DNA from: Paenirhodobacter enshiensis
Lineage (GTDB): Bacteria > Pseudomonadota > Alphaproteobacteria > Rhodobacterales > Rhodobacteraceae
Direction of reading: 5' to 3'
Assembly (NCBI RefSeq): GCF_000740785.1
Contig: NZ_JFZB01000020.1
Span: forward strand, 20,120 to 84,119
DNA: 64,000 bases
A model generated the notes under the pieces. The model searched no databases. It was not told the origin of the DNA and saw only the letters and a program-made list of their open reading frames with translations. Shown here piece after piece: positions 10,881 through 19,996 of this stretch (position 1 is its first letter; the number at the start of each line of letters is the position of its first letter). Position numbers and translations under genes: made by a program.

Positions 10881-12290
10881 TCAGTCTCCTGTCCTGTTGG
10901 CCCCGGCGGGGGGAAGCGTCTTGCCGGGATTGAGAATGCCCTGCGGGTCCAGCGCCGCCTTGATCGCCCGCATCACGTCGAGCGCCACCGGATCCTTGTA
11001 TCGCGCCATCGGGGCGAGCTTCGACAGCCCCACCCCGTGCTCGGCCGAGAAGGTGCCGTTCAGCTCCATCGCCAGCGCGTCGATCTCGGCGCGCAGATCG
11101 GCCATCAGGGCGGGGTCGTCGCGCGTCGGATAGCAGGTGTAATGGATGTTGCCGTCGCCCAGATGCGCCACCGACATCAGCCCGCAGCCCGGATCGCGGG
11201 CCTGAAGACGCGGCCCGATCCGGCGCAGGTAGTCCGCCACCAGGTCGCGCGGCACGGCAATGTCGGTGTCGATCACCGGGTTCCGGCGGAACGAGATTTC
11301 CGCCGCCGCCTCGCGCCGGGCCCACATCTGGCGCCGCTGCGTCTCGTTCTGGGCGATCACCGCATCGGTGACGGTGCCCGCCTCCATCGCCGCCGCCAGC
11401 ACGGATTCGAGCGCCGCGCCCGGCCCCTCGCCCGGCTGCGGCGCGGCAAGCTCGACCAGCAGGTTGACGGGATGGGGGGCGTCGAAGGGTTCGCGGCTGT
11501 CGGGGGCGATCTCCAGATAGCCCTCGACGAAGCTGCGCGGCATGAACTCGAAGGCGACGACGGCATTGCCCGAGGCATCCTGCAACGCGTTCAGCAGCCC
11601 CGAGGCGGGATCGAGCGTCTCCATCGCCACCATCGCGGTGACCACCGTCGCCGGCAGCGGATGCAGCTTCAGCACCGCCGCGGTGATGATGCCGAGCTGC
11701 CCCTCGGCGCCGATCACCAGATCGCGCAGATCGAAGCCGGCGTTGTTCTTGTGCAGCGCCGTCATCAGATCCATCACCCGGCCGTCGGCCAGAACCACCT
11801 CGACGCCGAGACACAGATCGCGGGTATTGCCGTAGCGCAGCACATTCGCCCCGCCCGCATTGGTCGACAGCACCCCGCCGATCATCGCCGAGCCCGAGGC
11901 ACCGAAGGACAGCGGGAACATCAGCCCCTGTTCCGCCGCGGCCGCGTTCAGCGCATCGACGATCACCCCGGCCTCGACCACCGCGATGCGCGCGTCCGCG
12001 CGGATCTCGCGCAGCCGGTTCAGCCGCCCGAGCGACAGCGCGATCGCCCCCGCGCCGAGCGCCCCGCCGTTCAGCCCGGTGTTGCCCGAAACCGGCACCA
12101 CCGCCACGCCCTGCGCGGCCGCGAGGCGCAGCACCGCCGCCACCTCGTCGCGGTCGGCCGGGCGCACCACGGCCAGCGGCGCCCCGCGGTAATGCCCGGT
12201 CCAGTCGCTGTCCCAGGGCGCGGTTTCCGCCCCCGTCAGCACATGACCCGCGCCGACGATCTGCGCCAGATCGGCCAGAAGATCGCTCAT
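10881..12290 (-). CDS. FAD-linked oxidase, GlcD / D-2-hydroxyacid dehydrogenase type
   Basis: 469 residues with a PCMH-type FAD domain: VRPADRDEVAAVL, the pyrophosphate loop VSGNTGLNGGALG (about 67-79), GGVLSTNAGGANVLRYGNTRD and GAEGQLGIITAAV. The C-terminal cap has HLGDGNIHY and SAEHGVGLSKL, typical of the GlcD/DLD/D-2-hydroxyglutarate dehydrogenase group. It oxidises a D-2-hydroxyacid using FAD; the exact substrate is unknown. Its ATG overlaps the upstream transporter ATPase stop as ATGA, so it is co-translated with the importer. Confidence 0.85.
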   Translation of the reverse strand: MSDLLADLAQIVGAGHVLTGAETAPWDSDWTGHYRGAPLAVVRPADRDEVAAVLRLAAAQGVAVVPVSGNTGLNGGALGAGAIALSLGRLNRLREIRADARIAVVEAGVIVDALNAAAAEQGLMFPLSFGASGSAMIGGVLSTNAGGANVLRYGNTRDLCLGVEVVLADGRVMDLMTALHKNNAGFDLRDLVIGAEGQLGIITAAVLKLHPLPATVVTAMVAMETLDPASGLLNALQDASGNAVVAFEFMPRSFVEGYLEIAPDSREPFDAPHPVNLLVELAAPQPGEGPGAALESVLAAAMEAGTVTDAVIAQNETQRRQMWARREAAAEISFRRNPVIDTDIAVPRDLVADYLRRIGPRLQARDPGCGLMSVAHLGDGNIHYTCYPTRDDPALMADLRAEIDALAMELNGTFSAEHGVGLSKLAPMARYKDPVALDVMRAIKAALDPQGILNPGKTLPPAGANRTGD

Positions 12291-13873
12291 GGCTGCACCT
12301 CCAGCCCCGGCGCGGCATCGAGCAGGCTGCGCGTATAGGCCTCGCGCGGGTGGCGGAACACCTGTTCGACGGATCCGAGCTCGACCACGCGCCCCTTCTG
12401 CATCACCGCGATCCGGTCGCAGATCTTGCCCGCGACGCGCAGATCGTGGGTGACGAACAGCAAGGTCAGACCGAGCCGCCGCTTCAGATCCTCGAGCAGA
12501 TCGAGCACCTGCGCCTGAACCGAGACATCGAGCGCCGAGACCGCCTCGTCGGCGACGATGATCTCGGGTTCGAGCGCGAGCGCCCGGGCGATGCCGATGC
12601 GCTGGCGCTGACCGCCCGAGAATTCGTGCGGGAAACGCTCCATCGCCGAGTCCTTCAGCCCGACGAGGGCCAGCAGCTCGCGCGCGCGGGCCTCGGCCTC
12701 GGCGCGGGGGCGGCCGTGGGCGATGGGGCCCTCGGTCAGGATGCGGCCGATGCGCGCGCGCGGATTGAGCGAGGCATAGGGATCTTGAAAGATCATCTGG
12801 ATGCGCTTGCGATGCGCGCGCAGCGCCGGCCCCTGAAGATGCGAGATATCCTTGCCGTCCATCTCGATCGTGCCGGAATCGGGTTTGACGAGCTGCACGA
12901 TCGCGCGCCCGAGCGTCGACTTGCCGGAACCGGATTCGCCCACGATCCCCAGCGTCTCGCCCCGCATCAGATCGAGCGTGACGTGATCCGACGCCTTCAC
13001 CACCCGCGCCCCGGTGCGGAATTCCTTGACCAGATCGCGCACCCGCAGCAGCGGCACCGCGCGCGCCGGTTCGTCGCGGAACTCGACCGTCGGGATCGCG
13101 GCGATCAGCCGTCGGGTATAGGGGTGATCGGGCGCCTTCAGCACCTTTTCGGCCGGGCCCTGCTCGACCAGCTCGCCCAGTTCGATCACCGCGACGTCAT
13201 CGGCGATCTCGGCCACGACGCCGAAATCATGGGTGACGAACATCACCGCCATCCCGTGACGGGTCTGCAGGTCCTTGATGAGGCGCAGGATCTGCGCCTG
13301 CGTGGTGACATCGAGGGCGGTCGTCGGCTCATCCGCGATCAGCACCCGCGGCTCCAGCGCCAGCGCCATCGCGATCACCACGCGCTGCCGCTGCCCGCCC
13401 GAGAGCTGGAACGGATAGGCGAACTGGGCGCGCTCGGGATCGGGGATGCCGACCTCGCGCAGCAAGTGCAGCGCCCGCGCCGCGCGTTCGGACGGCGCGA
13501 GGCGGCCGTGGGCCTCGAACACCTCGGCGATCTGCGCGCCGATCCGCATCAGCGGGTTGAGCGCGGTCATCGGCTCCTGGAAGATCATCGCGATGCCCTG
13601 ACCGCGAAGGTCCTGATACTGCGCCTCGCTCAGATGGGTGATGTCGCGGCCGCCGAACAGGATGCGGCCGGCGCCGACGCTCACGCCCTTGGGCAACAGC
13701 CCCATGACCGCATTCGCCGACATCGACTTGCCAGAGCCGGATTCGCCCACGATGCAAAGCGTGCGCCCCGGCCACAGCTGCAACGAGACGTCGCGGATCG
13801 CGTGCGGCCGGTCGGCGCCCTCGGGCAGATCGACGGTCAGATGCTCGATGCTCAGGGTGGGATTGGTGTCCAT
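12287..13873 (-). CDS. Dipeptide/oligopeptide ABC transporter, fused double ATPase (DppD-DppF type)
   Basis: 528 residues with two complete ABC domains in one chain: Walker A GESGSGKS near residues 41-48 and again near 312-319, signature LSGGQRQRV and FSGGQRQRI, and two DEP/DEA Walker B strands. Each half ends with the Opp/Dpp-specific C-terminal extension (HPYTRRLI; HPREAYTRSLL). This matches the GsiA/YejF layout, in contrast to the second peptide transporter in this window, where the ATPases are separate genes. It powers import through the two permeases encoded just upstream. Confidence 0.93.
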   Translation of the reverse strand: MDTNPTLSIEHLTVDLPEGADRPHAIRDVSLQLWPGRTLCIVGESGSGKSMSANAVMGLLPKGVSVGAGRILFGGRDITHLSEAQYQDLRGQGIAMIFQEPMTALNPLMRIGAQIAEVFEAHGRLAPSERAARALHLLREVGIPDPERAQFAYPFQLSGGQRQRVVIAMALALEPRVLIADEPTTALDVTTQAQILRLIKDLQTRHGMAVMFVTHDFGVVAEIADDVAVIELGELVEQGPAEKVLKAPDHPYTRRLIAAIPTVEFRDEPARAVPLLRVRDLVKEFRTGARVVKASDHVTLDLMRGETLGIVGESGSGKSTLGRAIVQLVKPDSGTIEMDGKDISHLQGPALRAHRKRIQMIFQDPYASLNPRARIGRILTEGPIAHGRPRAEAEARARELLALVGLKDSAMERFPHEFSGGQRQRIGIARALALEPEIIVADEAVSALDVSVQAQVLDLLEDLKRRLGLTLLFVTHDLRVAGKICDRIAVMQKGRVVELGSVEQVFRHPREAYTRSLLDAAPGLEVQP

Positions 13874-13874
13874 C

Positions 13875-14714
13875 TCAGCTCCTCCGGCGCGACAGGCGCG
13901 GGTTCAGCGCGTCATTCAGGCTTTCGCCGATCAGGTTCAGCGCCAGCACCGTCAGCACGATCGCCACGCCCGGGAACAGCGACAGCCACCACGCCTGACG
14001 GATCACCGTGCGCGCCGCGCCGATCATGTAACCCCAGCTCATCAGGTTGGGATCGCCCAGCCCCAGAAACGACAGCGAGCTTTCCAGCAAGATCGCCGAG
14101 GCCACCATCAGCGAGGCCATCACGATGATCGGCGAGACCGCGTTGGGCAGGATCTGGCGCAAGATGATCGCCGGCGTCGACAGGCCCTGCAAGATCGCCG
14201 CCTCGATATATTCGCGCTGGCGCAGCGACATCACCTCGCCGCGCACCAGCCGCGCCACCGGCGGCCAGGACACGATGCCGATGGCAAGCGTGATCGACAC
14301 CACCGAGGGCTGGAAGATCGCCACGATCACGATGGCGAGGGCGAAGCTCGGCACGGTCTGGAAGAACTCGGTCACGCGCATCAGAAGGTCGTCGATGCGG
14401 CCGCCGAAATAGCCCGCGAGCGCCCCCACCGGGATGCCGATCAGCAGCGCGGCGAGCGTCGAGACCAGCCCCACCAGCAGCGACACCCGCCCGCCATAGG
14501 CAAGCCCCGCCGCCACGTTGCGCCCGACCGTATCGGTGCCGAGCGGGAATTTCATCCCCTCGAACGGCGGCACGAAGGGGCGTGCCACCATCTTCCACGG
14601 GTTGCCCGGAAACAGCATCGGCGCCAGCAGCGCGACCGCCACGATCGCCGCCAGCAGCACCAGACCGACGATCCCGCCCTTGTTGGCGCGGAAACGGTGC
14701 CAGAAATCTTTCAT
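13875..14714 (-). CDS. Peptide-type ABC transporter permease (DppC family)
   Basis: 279 residues. About six hydrophobic segments begin with GGIVGLVLLAAIVAVALLAP; the first periplasmic loop has the DppC mark PLGTDTVGRNVAAGLAYGGR. The EAA loop, which docks to the ATPase, reads EYIEAAILQGLSTPAIILRQILPN. It pairs with the DppB-type permease next door. The stop is one base from the start of the ATPase gene, a tight operon junction. Confidence 0.92.
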   Translation of the reverse strand: MKDFWHRFRANKGGIVGLVLLAAIVAVALLAPMLFPGNPWKMVARPFVPPFEGMKFPLGTDTVGRNVAAGLAYGGRVSLLVGLVSTLAALLIGIPVGALAGYFGGRIDDLLMRVTEFFQTVPSFALAIVIVAIFQPSVVSITLAIGIVSWPPVARLVRGEVMSLRQREYIEAAILQGLSTPAIILRQILPNAVSPIIVMASLMVASAILLESSLSFLGLGDPNLMSWGYMIGAARTVIRQAWWLSLFPGVAIVLTVLALNLIGESLNDALNPRLSRRRS

Positions 14715-14747
14715 CGCAAATCTCCTTGCCCTGTCACTGCGCCGCGG

Positions 14748-15740
14748 TCACTGCGCGCGGATCCGGGGATCGACGATCCCGTAGATCAGATCGGTGATCA
14801 GGTTGAACACGATCACCATCGCCGCCGAGACGAAGAACACCCCGAGCAGCACGTTGTAATCGCGCTGTGTCAGCGCCTCGAACATCAGCCGGCCGATGCC
14901 GGGCCAGGCGAAGACGGTTTCGGTCAGCACCGCGCCGCCGACCAGCTGGCCGGCCTGCAACCCCGCCAGCGTCACGATCGGCAACAGCGCGTTGCGCAGG
15001 ATATGACGCCGCTCGATCACGCCGCGCGACAGCCCCTTCGCGCGCGCGGTCTTGACGAAATCGAGCTGCGCCACCTCGAGCATCGAGGCCCGGGTCATGC
15101 GCGAATAGACCGCCATGAAGAACAGACCGAGCGACAGCGCCGGCAGCGCCAGATGCTGCGCGATGTCGAGCGCGCGGCGCATCCCCGTGAAGCCCGACCC
15201 AACCGTCTCGTAGCCGAAGGGCGGCAGCCAGCCCAGCACCACCGAGAACAGCAGCACCCCCATCAGCGCCGCCCAGAACAGCGGCGTGGCGTAAAACAGC
15301 AGCGCCACCGTGGAGATCAGCGTGTCGGACCACTTGCCCACCCGCGACGCCGCCAGCACCCCCGCCGCGACGCCGAGGATCAGCGACACCGCGAAGGCCG
15401 ATCCGGTCAGCAAGAGCGTGGCCGGAAGCCGGTCCATCAGCAGATCGAACACCGGCATCTGCTGGCGATAGGAAAAGCCGAGATCGAGATGCAGCACATC
15501 CCAGACATATTTGCCAAGCTGCATGTAAAGCGGCTGATCGAGGCCGAATTTCTCGCGCAGCTGCGCCAGGAACACGTCGTCGGTGGCCCCGGCCTCGCCG
15601 GCCATCACCACCGCCGGATCGCCCGGCGCGGCATGGATCAGCAGGAAATTCAGCACCAGAATGGCCAGCAGCACCACGGCTGCCTTGGCCAGCCGGGCGG
15701 CGATACGGGTAGCGATCTTCATGAATGTCGTTCCGCGCAT
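14748..15740 (-). CDS. Peptide-type ABC transporter permease (DppB family)
   Basis: 330 residues from ATG 15740 (GGGGA stands five bases before it; an alternative ATG at 15722 would give 324). Features: hydrophobic N-terminal helix, HAAPGDPAVVMAGE (the conserved PGDP of DppB/OppB), LREKFGLDQPLYMQ, and the EAA loop with DFVKTARAKGLSRGVIERRHILRNALLP. Six membrane segments are expected. The gap to the DppC gene is 33 bases. Confidence 0.92.
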   Translation of the reverse strand: MRGTTFMKIATRIAARLAKAAVVLLAILVLNFLLIHAAPGDPAVVMAGEAGATDDVFLAQLREKFGLDQPLYMQLGKYVWDVLHLDLGFSYRQQMPVFDLLMDRLPATLLLTGSAFAVSLILGVAAGVLAASRVGKWSDTLISTVALLFYATPLFWAALMGVLLFSVVLGWLPPFGYETVGSGFTGMRRALDIAQHLALPALSLGLFFMAVYSRMTRASMLEVAQLDFVKTARAKGLSRGVIERRHILRNALLPIVTLAGLQAGQLVGGAVLTETVFAWPGIGRLMFEALTQRDYNVLLGVFFVSAAMVIVFNLITDLIYGIVDPRIRAQ

Positions 15741-15745
15741 GAAAG

Positions 15746-15774
15746 TCCCCGGCGCGCGGCAGGCGCACCGGGGA
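15746..15774 (-). terminator. Intercistronic hairpin between binding-protein and permease genes
   Basis: TCCCCGG (15746-15752) pairs with CCGGGGA (15768-15774). It lies between the stop of the binding-protein gene and the start of the DppB-type permease. Hairpins at this place often let only part of transcription through, or protect the 3' end of the binding-protein message. That role is inferred. Confidence 0.35.
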
Positions 15775-15780
15775 ACGGGG

Positions 15781-17328
15781 TCACTTCTGGATCCAGGCGT
15801 TCTTGAACCCGTCGTTCAGGCCGATGCCCGTGGTGACGAGATCCTTGACCGAGCAGCGGCTGATCGTCGGCATCCCCATGTCGAGAAGCCAGGCGTTGGG
15901 CACGTCATCGACGAGGATCTTCTGCACCTCGTCATAGGCGGCCTTGCGTTCGGCCGGATCGACGGTGCCCGCGCCCTTGTCGAACAGCGCGTCGACCTTC
16001 GGGTTGGAATAACCCTCGACGTTGTTCCAGGGCGAACCCTTCTTGATGTTGCCCGACACGTAGCTGCGCGAGACGCCGAGCGCCGGATCGCCATACTGAT
16101 ACAGATAGGTCGTCGACAGATCGAAATCCCAGTCCGACAGATGCTGATTCCAGCCCGCCACGTCGGTCGAGACGATCTCGACCTTGATCCCGACATCGGC
16201 GAGGTTCTGCTTGATGACCTCGGCGAGGCGCATCCAGGTCTCGCCATAGGGCATCGGCACGAGCTTCAGCACCTCGCCCTTGTAGCCCGAGGCCTTGACC
16301 AGCTCCTTCGCCTTCTTCGGATCGTAGGGCCAGGGCTTCAGATCGGTGTCGTTGTAGCGCGTGGAGCCGGCGAAGGGCCCGTTCGGGATCTGCCCGAGAC
16401 CGTTGAACAGCGAATCGCGGATGAATTCGCGGTCGAGCGCATACATGATCGCCTGACGGAATTCCTTGCTTGCGGTCGGGCCCTGACGGTTGTTCAGCCA
16501 CACCCAGGACTGCGGGCCGAAGAACTCCCAGCCGGACTGGGTGATGCAGGTATCGGGCAGCTCCTTCACCCGGTCGATGTCGAAATTCTCGATCGAGCCG
16601 GCGGGCAGGATGTCGACCTGTCCGGTCTCGTAGGCCACCGCGCGCGAGGCGGCATCGGGGATCACGTGCCAGTAAACCTCATCGAGGTACGGCTTGCCCT
16701 GATCCCAGTAATCGGGGTTCTTCACCAGCTTGATATAAGAGCCCTTGACCCATTCGGCGAACTTGAACGGGCCGGTGCCGATGGGGGTGTTGTTGGCCGG
16801 GTTGGTGGCGAAATCGGTGCCTTCGTAGATGTGCTTCGGCACGATCGGCATCGAGCCGACCTCGAAACTGTTCAGGAACGGACCGAAGGGCGATTTCAGC
16901 CGGAACACCACGGTATCGGCGTCGGGGGCGGTGATGCTCTCGACGTGATCAAGGACGGCGCGGAACCGCGGATGGGTCTTGCGCAGGAACACGTCGGCGC
17001 TGAACACCACGTCATCGGCCGAGAACGGCTGTCCGTCGTGCCACTTCACCCCGTGCTGGAGGTGGAAGGTATAGGTCAGCCCGTCGTCCGAAACCTCCCA
17101 GCTTTTCGCCAGCGAGGGCATCGGGTTCAGTTTGGTGTCGTAGCGCAGCAACCCTTCGTAGATGTTGCCCGCCACCTGCTGGGCCGGAGCGTTCTGCACG
17201 AGGCCGAGCATCAGGCTCGGCGGTTCGGGCTGGATGACGACATTCGCCCGCCCGCCGGCGACCGGATCGGCCAGAGCCGGTGCCACGGCCAGAAAACTCG
17301 CGACGACGGCCGCCAGAATGCGTTTCAT
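15781..17328 (-). CDS. Extracellular solute-binding protein family 5 (DppA/OppA type)
   Basis: 515 residues. A Sec signal peptide runs from MKRILAAVVASFLAVAPALA, with cleavage likely after ALA at about residue 20. Family-5 motifs follow: LAKSWEVSDDGLTYTFHLQHGVKWHDGQPFSADDVVFS split over residues ~75-110, GTGPFKF and NPDYWDQGKPYLDEV. The start at 17328 is preceded by AGGGGGAA. It is the first gene of the operon running to the acetylpolyamine amidohydrolase. Such proteins bind peptides but also opines, nickel chelates or acylated amines; the ligand is open. Confidence 0.92.
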   Translation of the reverse strand: MKRILAAVVASFLAVAPALADPVAGGRANVVIQPEPPSLMLGLVQNAPAQQVAGNIYEGLLRYDTKLNPMPSLAKSWEVSDDGLTYTFHLQHGVKWHDGQPFSADDVVFSADVFLRKTHPRFRAVLDHVESITAPDADTVVFRLKSPFGPFLNSFEVGSMPIVPKHIYEGTDFATNPANNTPIGTGPFKFAEWVKGSYIKLVKNPDYWDQGKPYLDEVYWHVIPDAASRAVAYETGQVDILPAGSIENFDIDRVKELPDTCITQSGWEFFGPQSWVWLNNRQGPTASKEFRQAIMYALDREFIRDSLFNGLGQIPNGPFAGSTRYNDTDLKPWPYDPKKAKELVKASGYKGEVLKLVPMPYGETWMRLAEVIKQNLADVGIKVEIVSTDVAGWNQHLSDWDFDLSTTYLYQYGDPALGVSRSYVSGNIKKGSPWNNVEGYSNPKVDALFDKGAGTVDPAERKAAYDEVQKILVDDVPNAWLLDMGMPTISRCSVKDLVTTGIGLNDGFKNAWIQK

Positions 17329-17546
17329 GAAATTCCCCCTTGTCGGTCGAAGATCTTCTTTTGTTTTCACGGGGCGAGGCGGCGCCTTGCACCCGCGGAC
17401 GGGGAAATCATTCCGCGATCCGGACAGGGCGCGCAAATAGGCCAGAGCTATCGCAGCGATAAGTTTTTCCGGGGGCGCGCCGCAGACGGAAAAACCCGTC
17501 CGCGCCCCTTTCGGGAAGGGCTGCGCGGGCGGGCTTCTTCCACCGC

Positions 17547-18428
17547 TCAGTGCGTCAGGAAATCCAGCACCAGGCGGTTGAAGGTCTCGTGGTGCTCCCA
17601 CTGCACCCAGTGGCCGCAGTTGTTGAACACGTGCAGCTGCGAGTTCGGGATCCCCGCCACCAGCCGCAACCCGACCTCCATCGGAACGAAACGGTCGTTG
17701 CGGCCCCATACGATCAGCGTCTCGGCCGCGATTTCGGCCAGACGGTGACCGACATCGGGGAACTGCTTCGGATTGGCGGCCGAGCTCTTGACGAAATTCT
17801 CCAGATGGTCGCGCCGCGCCAGAAGATTGGCGAGACGGGCCTCGAACAGCTCTTCGGTCAGATCGCCGGGATCGTAGACGAAGACGTTCATCATCCGGCG
17901 CAGGTTCTCGATCGTCGGATCGCGGTAAAGCGCGCCGATCAGCTTGATCCCCTCGGTCGGCATCGGCACGAAAGAGCTGACGCCCCCGGTGCCGCCGCCC
18001 ATCAGGATCAGCTTGCCGACCCGCTCGGGCCAGGCGAGCGCAAAGGCCACCGCGCTGTGCCCGCCCATCGAATTGCCGATCACATGCACCCGATCGAGGC
18101 CGAGGCGATCGACCAGCCCCTTCAGCATCCGCGCGTTCAGCTCGGAGCGGGAGCCGGCGTTGACGATGCTGTCGCTCTGCCCCCAGCCCGGACAGTCGAG
18201 CAAGATCACCCGATAGCCGGCCGCGGTCAGCGGCGCGATGTTGCGGTTGAAATTCGCCCAGCCCGTCGCCCCGGGGCCCGAGCCGTGCAGCATCACCACC
18301 GCCTCGGCGGCCTCGCCGGGGTTGCAGTCGTTGTAATGCAGCCGCAGCTCGGTCTCGCCCTCGCGCAGGGTGAAGAACTGGCTGGTGGTCGCTTCGGTGA
18401 AATCACGATGGGGGGCGGTCTGGTTCAT
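17547..18428 (-). CDS. mhpC: Meta-cleavage product hydrolase (MhpC/BphD-type alpha/beta hydrolase)
   Basis: 293 residues. Oxyanion motif [19 protein letters not shown] (~45-63), nucleophile elbow GNSMGGHSA with Ser120, acid in WGRNDRFVP (Asp245) and His273 in NCGHWVQWE complete the triad. The strong HGSGPGA signature is typical of C-C hydrolases that cleave 2-hydroxy-6-oxo-dienoates. With the adjacent mhpA, dioxygenase, mhpD, mhpF and mhpE, it would release a carboxylic acid and 2-hydroxypenta-2,4-dienoate. It is transcribed away from the dioxygenase gene; two MhpR-type palindromes lie in the shared 450-base spacer. Confidence 0.88.
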   Translation of the reverse strand: MNQTAPHRDFTEATTSQFFTLREGETELRLHYNDCNPGEAAEAVVMLHGSGPGATGWANFNRNIAPLTAAGYRVILLDCPGWGQSDSIVNAGSRSELNARMLKGLVDRLGLDRVHVIGNSMGGHSAVAFALAWPERVGKLILMGGGTGGVSSFVPMPTEGIKLIGALYRDPTIENLRRMMNVFVYDPGDLTEELFEARLANLLARRDHLENFVKSSAANPKQFPDVGHRLAEIAAETLIVWGRNDRFVPMEVGLRLVAGIPNSQLHVFNNCGHWVQWEHHETFNRLVLDFLTH

Positions 18429-18578
18429 CCGGGTCTCCTCGATGGGCCAGCGCGCGGGCGGTTGTATCCGGCCCTGCGGATACCGGCGCGCGATGGCGGT
18501 GGGGTGCGGCTCTCCTCCTGCCGCTCGGGTTCCAGCTAGCGCCGCCGCGCGAGCGGTGGCAAACCCGCCGTCCGGAGC

Positions 18579-18593
18579 GTGCACCAGGTGCAC
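18579..18593. promoter_or_regulatory. Candidate MhpR operator, site 1
   Basis: GTGCACCAGGTGCAC is a 7-1-7 palindrome. It lies 150 bases upstream of mhpC in the spacer shared with the dioxygenase gene. Its reverse complement contains the core of the E. coli MhpR operator as I recall it (GGTGCACCTGGTGCACA). The mhpR-like regulator gene is 1.4 kb away. Confidence 0.75.
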
Positions 18594-18662
18594 CGTTCGA
18601 CCGCAGAGGCCCGGCCGGGCCAGCAAATGCACGCTGTCGCGCCGCCCGCCCGGCAAGGCGCT

Positions 18663-18677
18663 GTGCACCAGGTGCAC
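18663..18677. promoter_or_regulatory. Candidate MhpR operator, site 2
   Basis: A second exact copy of GTGCACCAGGTGCAC, 84 bases from site 1 (close to eight helical turns) and about 200 bases before the dioxygenase start. Two identical 15-mers in one 450-base spacer are very unlikely by chance. One site per divergent promoter is the simplest reading. Apart from these two sites I see no gene in the 450-base spacer 18429-18878. Confidence 0.75.
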
Positions 18678-18878
18678 CGATGCCACGCCGCAGTTGCCCG
18701 CGAACCGGCCGGCTTGCTAGCACAGGGTCGTGGCGATCAGGGAGGCCGGAACCGTCCGGTTCGCTCGCCGCACCCCGAACAAAGACCCGACGCGCCGTTC
18801 AGGGACGGCGGCCGCCGCCCTGCCGCGGCCGGCCGGCCGCGCCCCCATGCCCGGCCGCCGCCAGATGAGGAGGACCCC

Positions 18879-19919
18879 ATGACCCGCTTTTCCGACCGTT
18901 TCGACCCCGGCCCGCAGATCGCCCAGTGCGGCACCGTCAACCTCGGCACCCGCGACCTCGAAAAGTCGCTGTTCTTCTTCCGCGACACCCTCGGGATGGA
19001 AGAGGTCGAGCGCGACGGCAATGTCTCGTATCTGCGGTGTTATCAGGAGCTTGGCCACCACTCGCTGGTGCTGACCGAGCAGGACGAGAACATCGTCAAC
19101 GCCTTCAGCTTCCGGGTGAAGCGCCCGCAGGACGTGGAGCTGTTCGCAGAGGAACTCGCCCGTCAGGGCATCGAGACCCTCGAAGTCCCCGCCGGCACCG
19201 AGCGCGGCCGCGGCACCGCGGTGCGTTTCCTCGTGCCCGGCAGCCAGCATCCGTTCGAACTGTATTACGACATGGAAAAGCCCCTCGCGCCCGAGGCGAT
19301 GCGCTCGCGTCTGCCGTCGAACAGCTCGAAGCGGCGCGGGCTCGGGGTGCGGCGGATCGACCATTTCAACGTCCAGACCTCGCCCGACACGATCAATCAG
19401 GCCGAGCGGTGGGTGCGCGACACGCTGGGGTTCAAGCGCCGCGAATTCGCCCATCTGGCCGACCGGCGCGATACCGTGCTGGCCTCGTGGATGTCGGTGA
19501 CGCCGCAGGTGCACGACCTTGCGATGGTGGCGAATGCCGCCGGCAAGACCGCGCAGTTGCACCATGTCGCGTTCAACCTGCAGGATTTCTCGGACGTGCT
19601 GAGCGCGGCCGACACGCTGCGCGACCTCGATGTCTCCTATGGCGTCGGGCCGGGCAAGCATGGCATCGGGCAGGCGATGTATCTTTACATCCACGATCCC
19701 GGCTCGGACCACCGGGTCGAGATCTACGCCGGCGGCTATCTGATCTTCGACCCGGATTGGGAAGCGATCGAATGGCAGCCCGAGGCCTTCCCCGAAGGCA
19801 TGACCTGGTATGGCGATCCGATCGACACCCGCCCCGGCTCGCGCGGGCGCGACACCACGGGGTGCGCCGGGCTGTATCTGCCGCAGCATCCGCGCCCGAA
19901 GCTGGTCGCGGCCGGCTGA
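18879..19919 (+). CDS. Type I extradiol ring-cleavage dioxygenase (catechol 2,3-dioxygenase family)
   Basis: 346 residues with two vicinal-oxygen-chelate halves. The first half starts CGTVNLGTRDLEKSLFFF; the second carries the iron ligands expected of the family: His162 in RRIDHFNV, His228/His229 in QLHHVAFN and Glu281 in HRVEIYAGGY. AGGAGGA stands four bases before the chosen ATG. E. coli uses the unrelated LigB-fold MhpB at this step, so this cluster has swapped in a different enzyme class. The likely substrate is 2,3-dihydroxyphenylpropionate or another 3-substituted catechol, inferred from mhpA, mhpC and mhpR nearby. Confidence 0.9.
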   Translation: MTRFSDRFDPGPQIAQCGTVNLGTRDLEKSLFFFRDTLGMEEVERDGNVSYLRCYQELGHHSLVLTEQDENIVNAFSFRVKRPQDVELFAEELARQGIETLEVPAGTERGRGTAVRFLVPGSQHPFELYYDMEKPLAPEAMRSRLPSNSSKRRGLGVRRIDHFNVQTSPDTINQAERWVRDTLGFKRREFAHLADRRDTVLASWMSVTPQVHDLAMVANAAGKTAQLHHVAFNLQDFSDVLSAADTLRDLDVSYGVGPGKHGIGQAMYLYIHDPGSDHRVEIYAGGYLIFDPDWEAIEWQPEAFPEGMTWYGDPIDTRPGSRGRDTTGCAGLYLPQHPRPKLVAAG

Positions 19920-19942
19920 TCGCGCCGACGAAACCGGAACCG

Positions 19943-19962
19943 GGGGGCGGGAGACCGCCCCC
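19943..19962. terminator. Terminator hairpin after the dioxygenase gene
   Basis: GGGGGCGG (19943-19950), a GAGA tetraloop and CCGCCCCC (19955-19962) make a perfect 8-bp stem. TTCGCCATTTT follows on the plus strand. The dioxygenase and mhpR genes converge here, so the hairpin can serve both. Confidence 0.6.
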
Positions 19963-19996
19963 TTCGCCATTTTCCCCCCTCGTTCCCACGGCGCCT

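Noticed and set aside
10728..15806. Several 500-720 codon plus-strand frames opposite the first peptide transporter operon
   Set aside because: Composition is typical of mirror frames (runs of RHRR, QHRR) and the minus strand has intact ABC transporter motifs.
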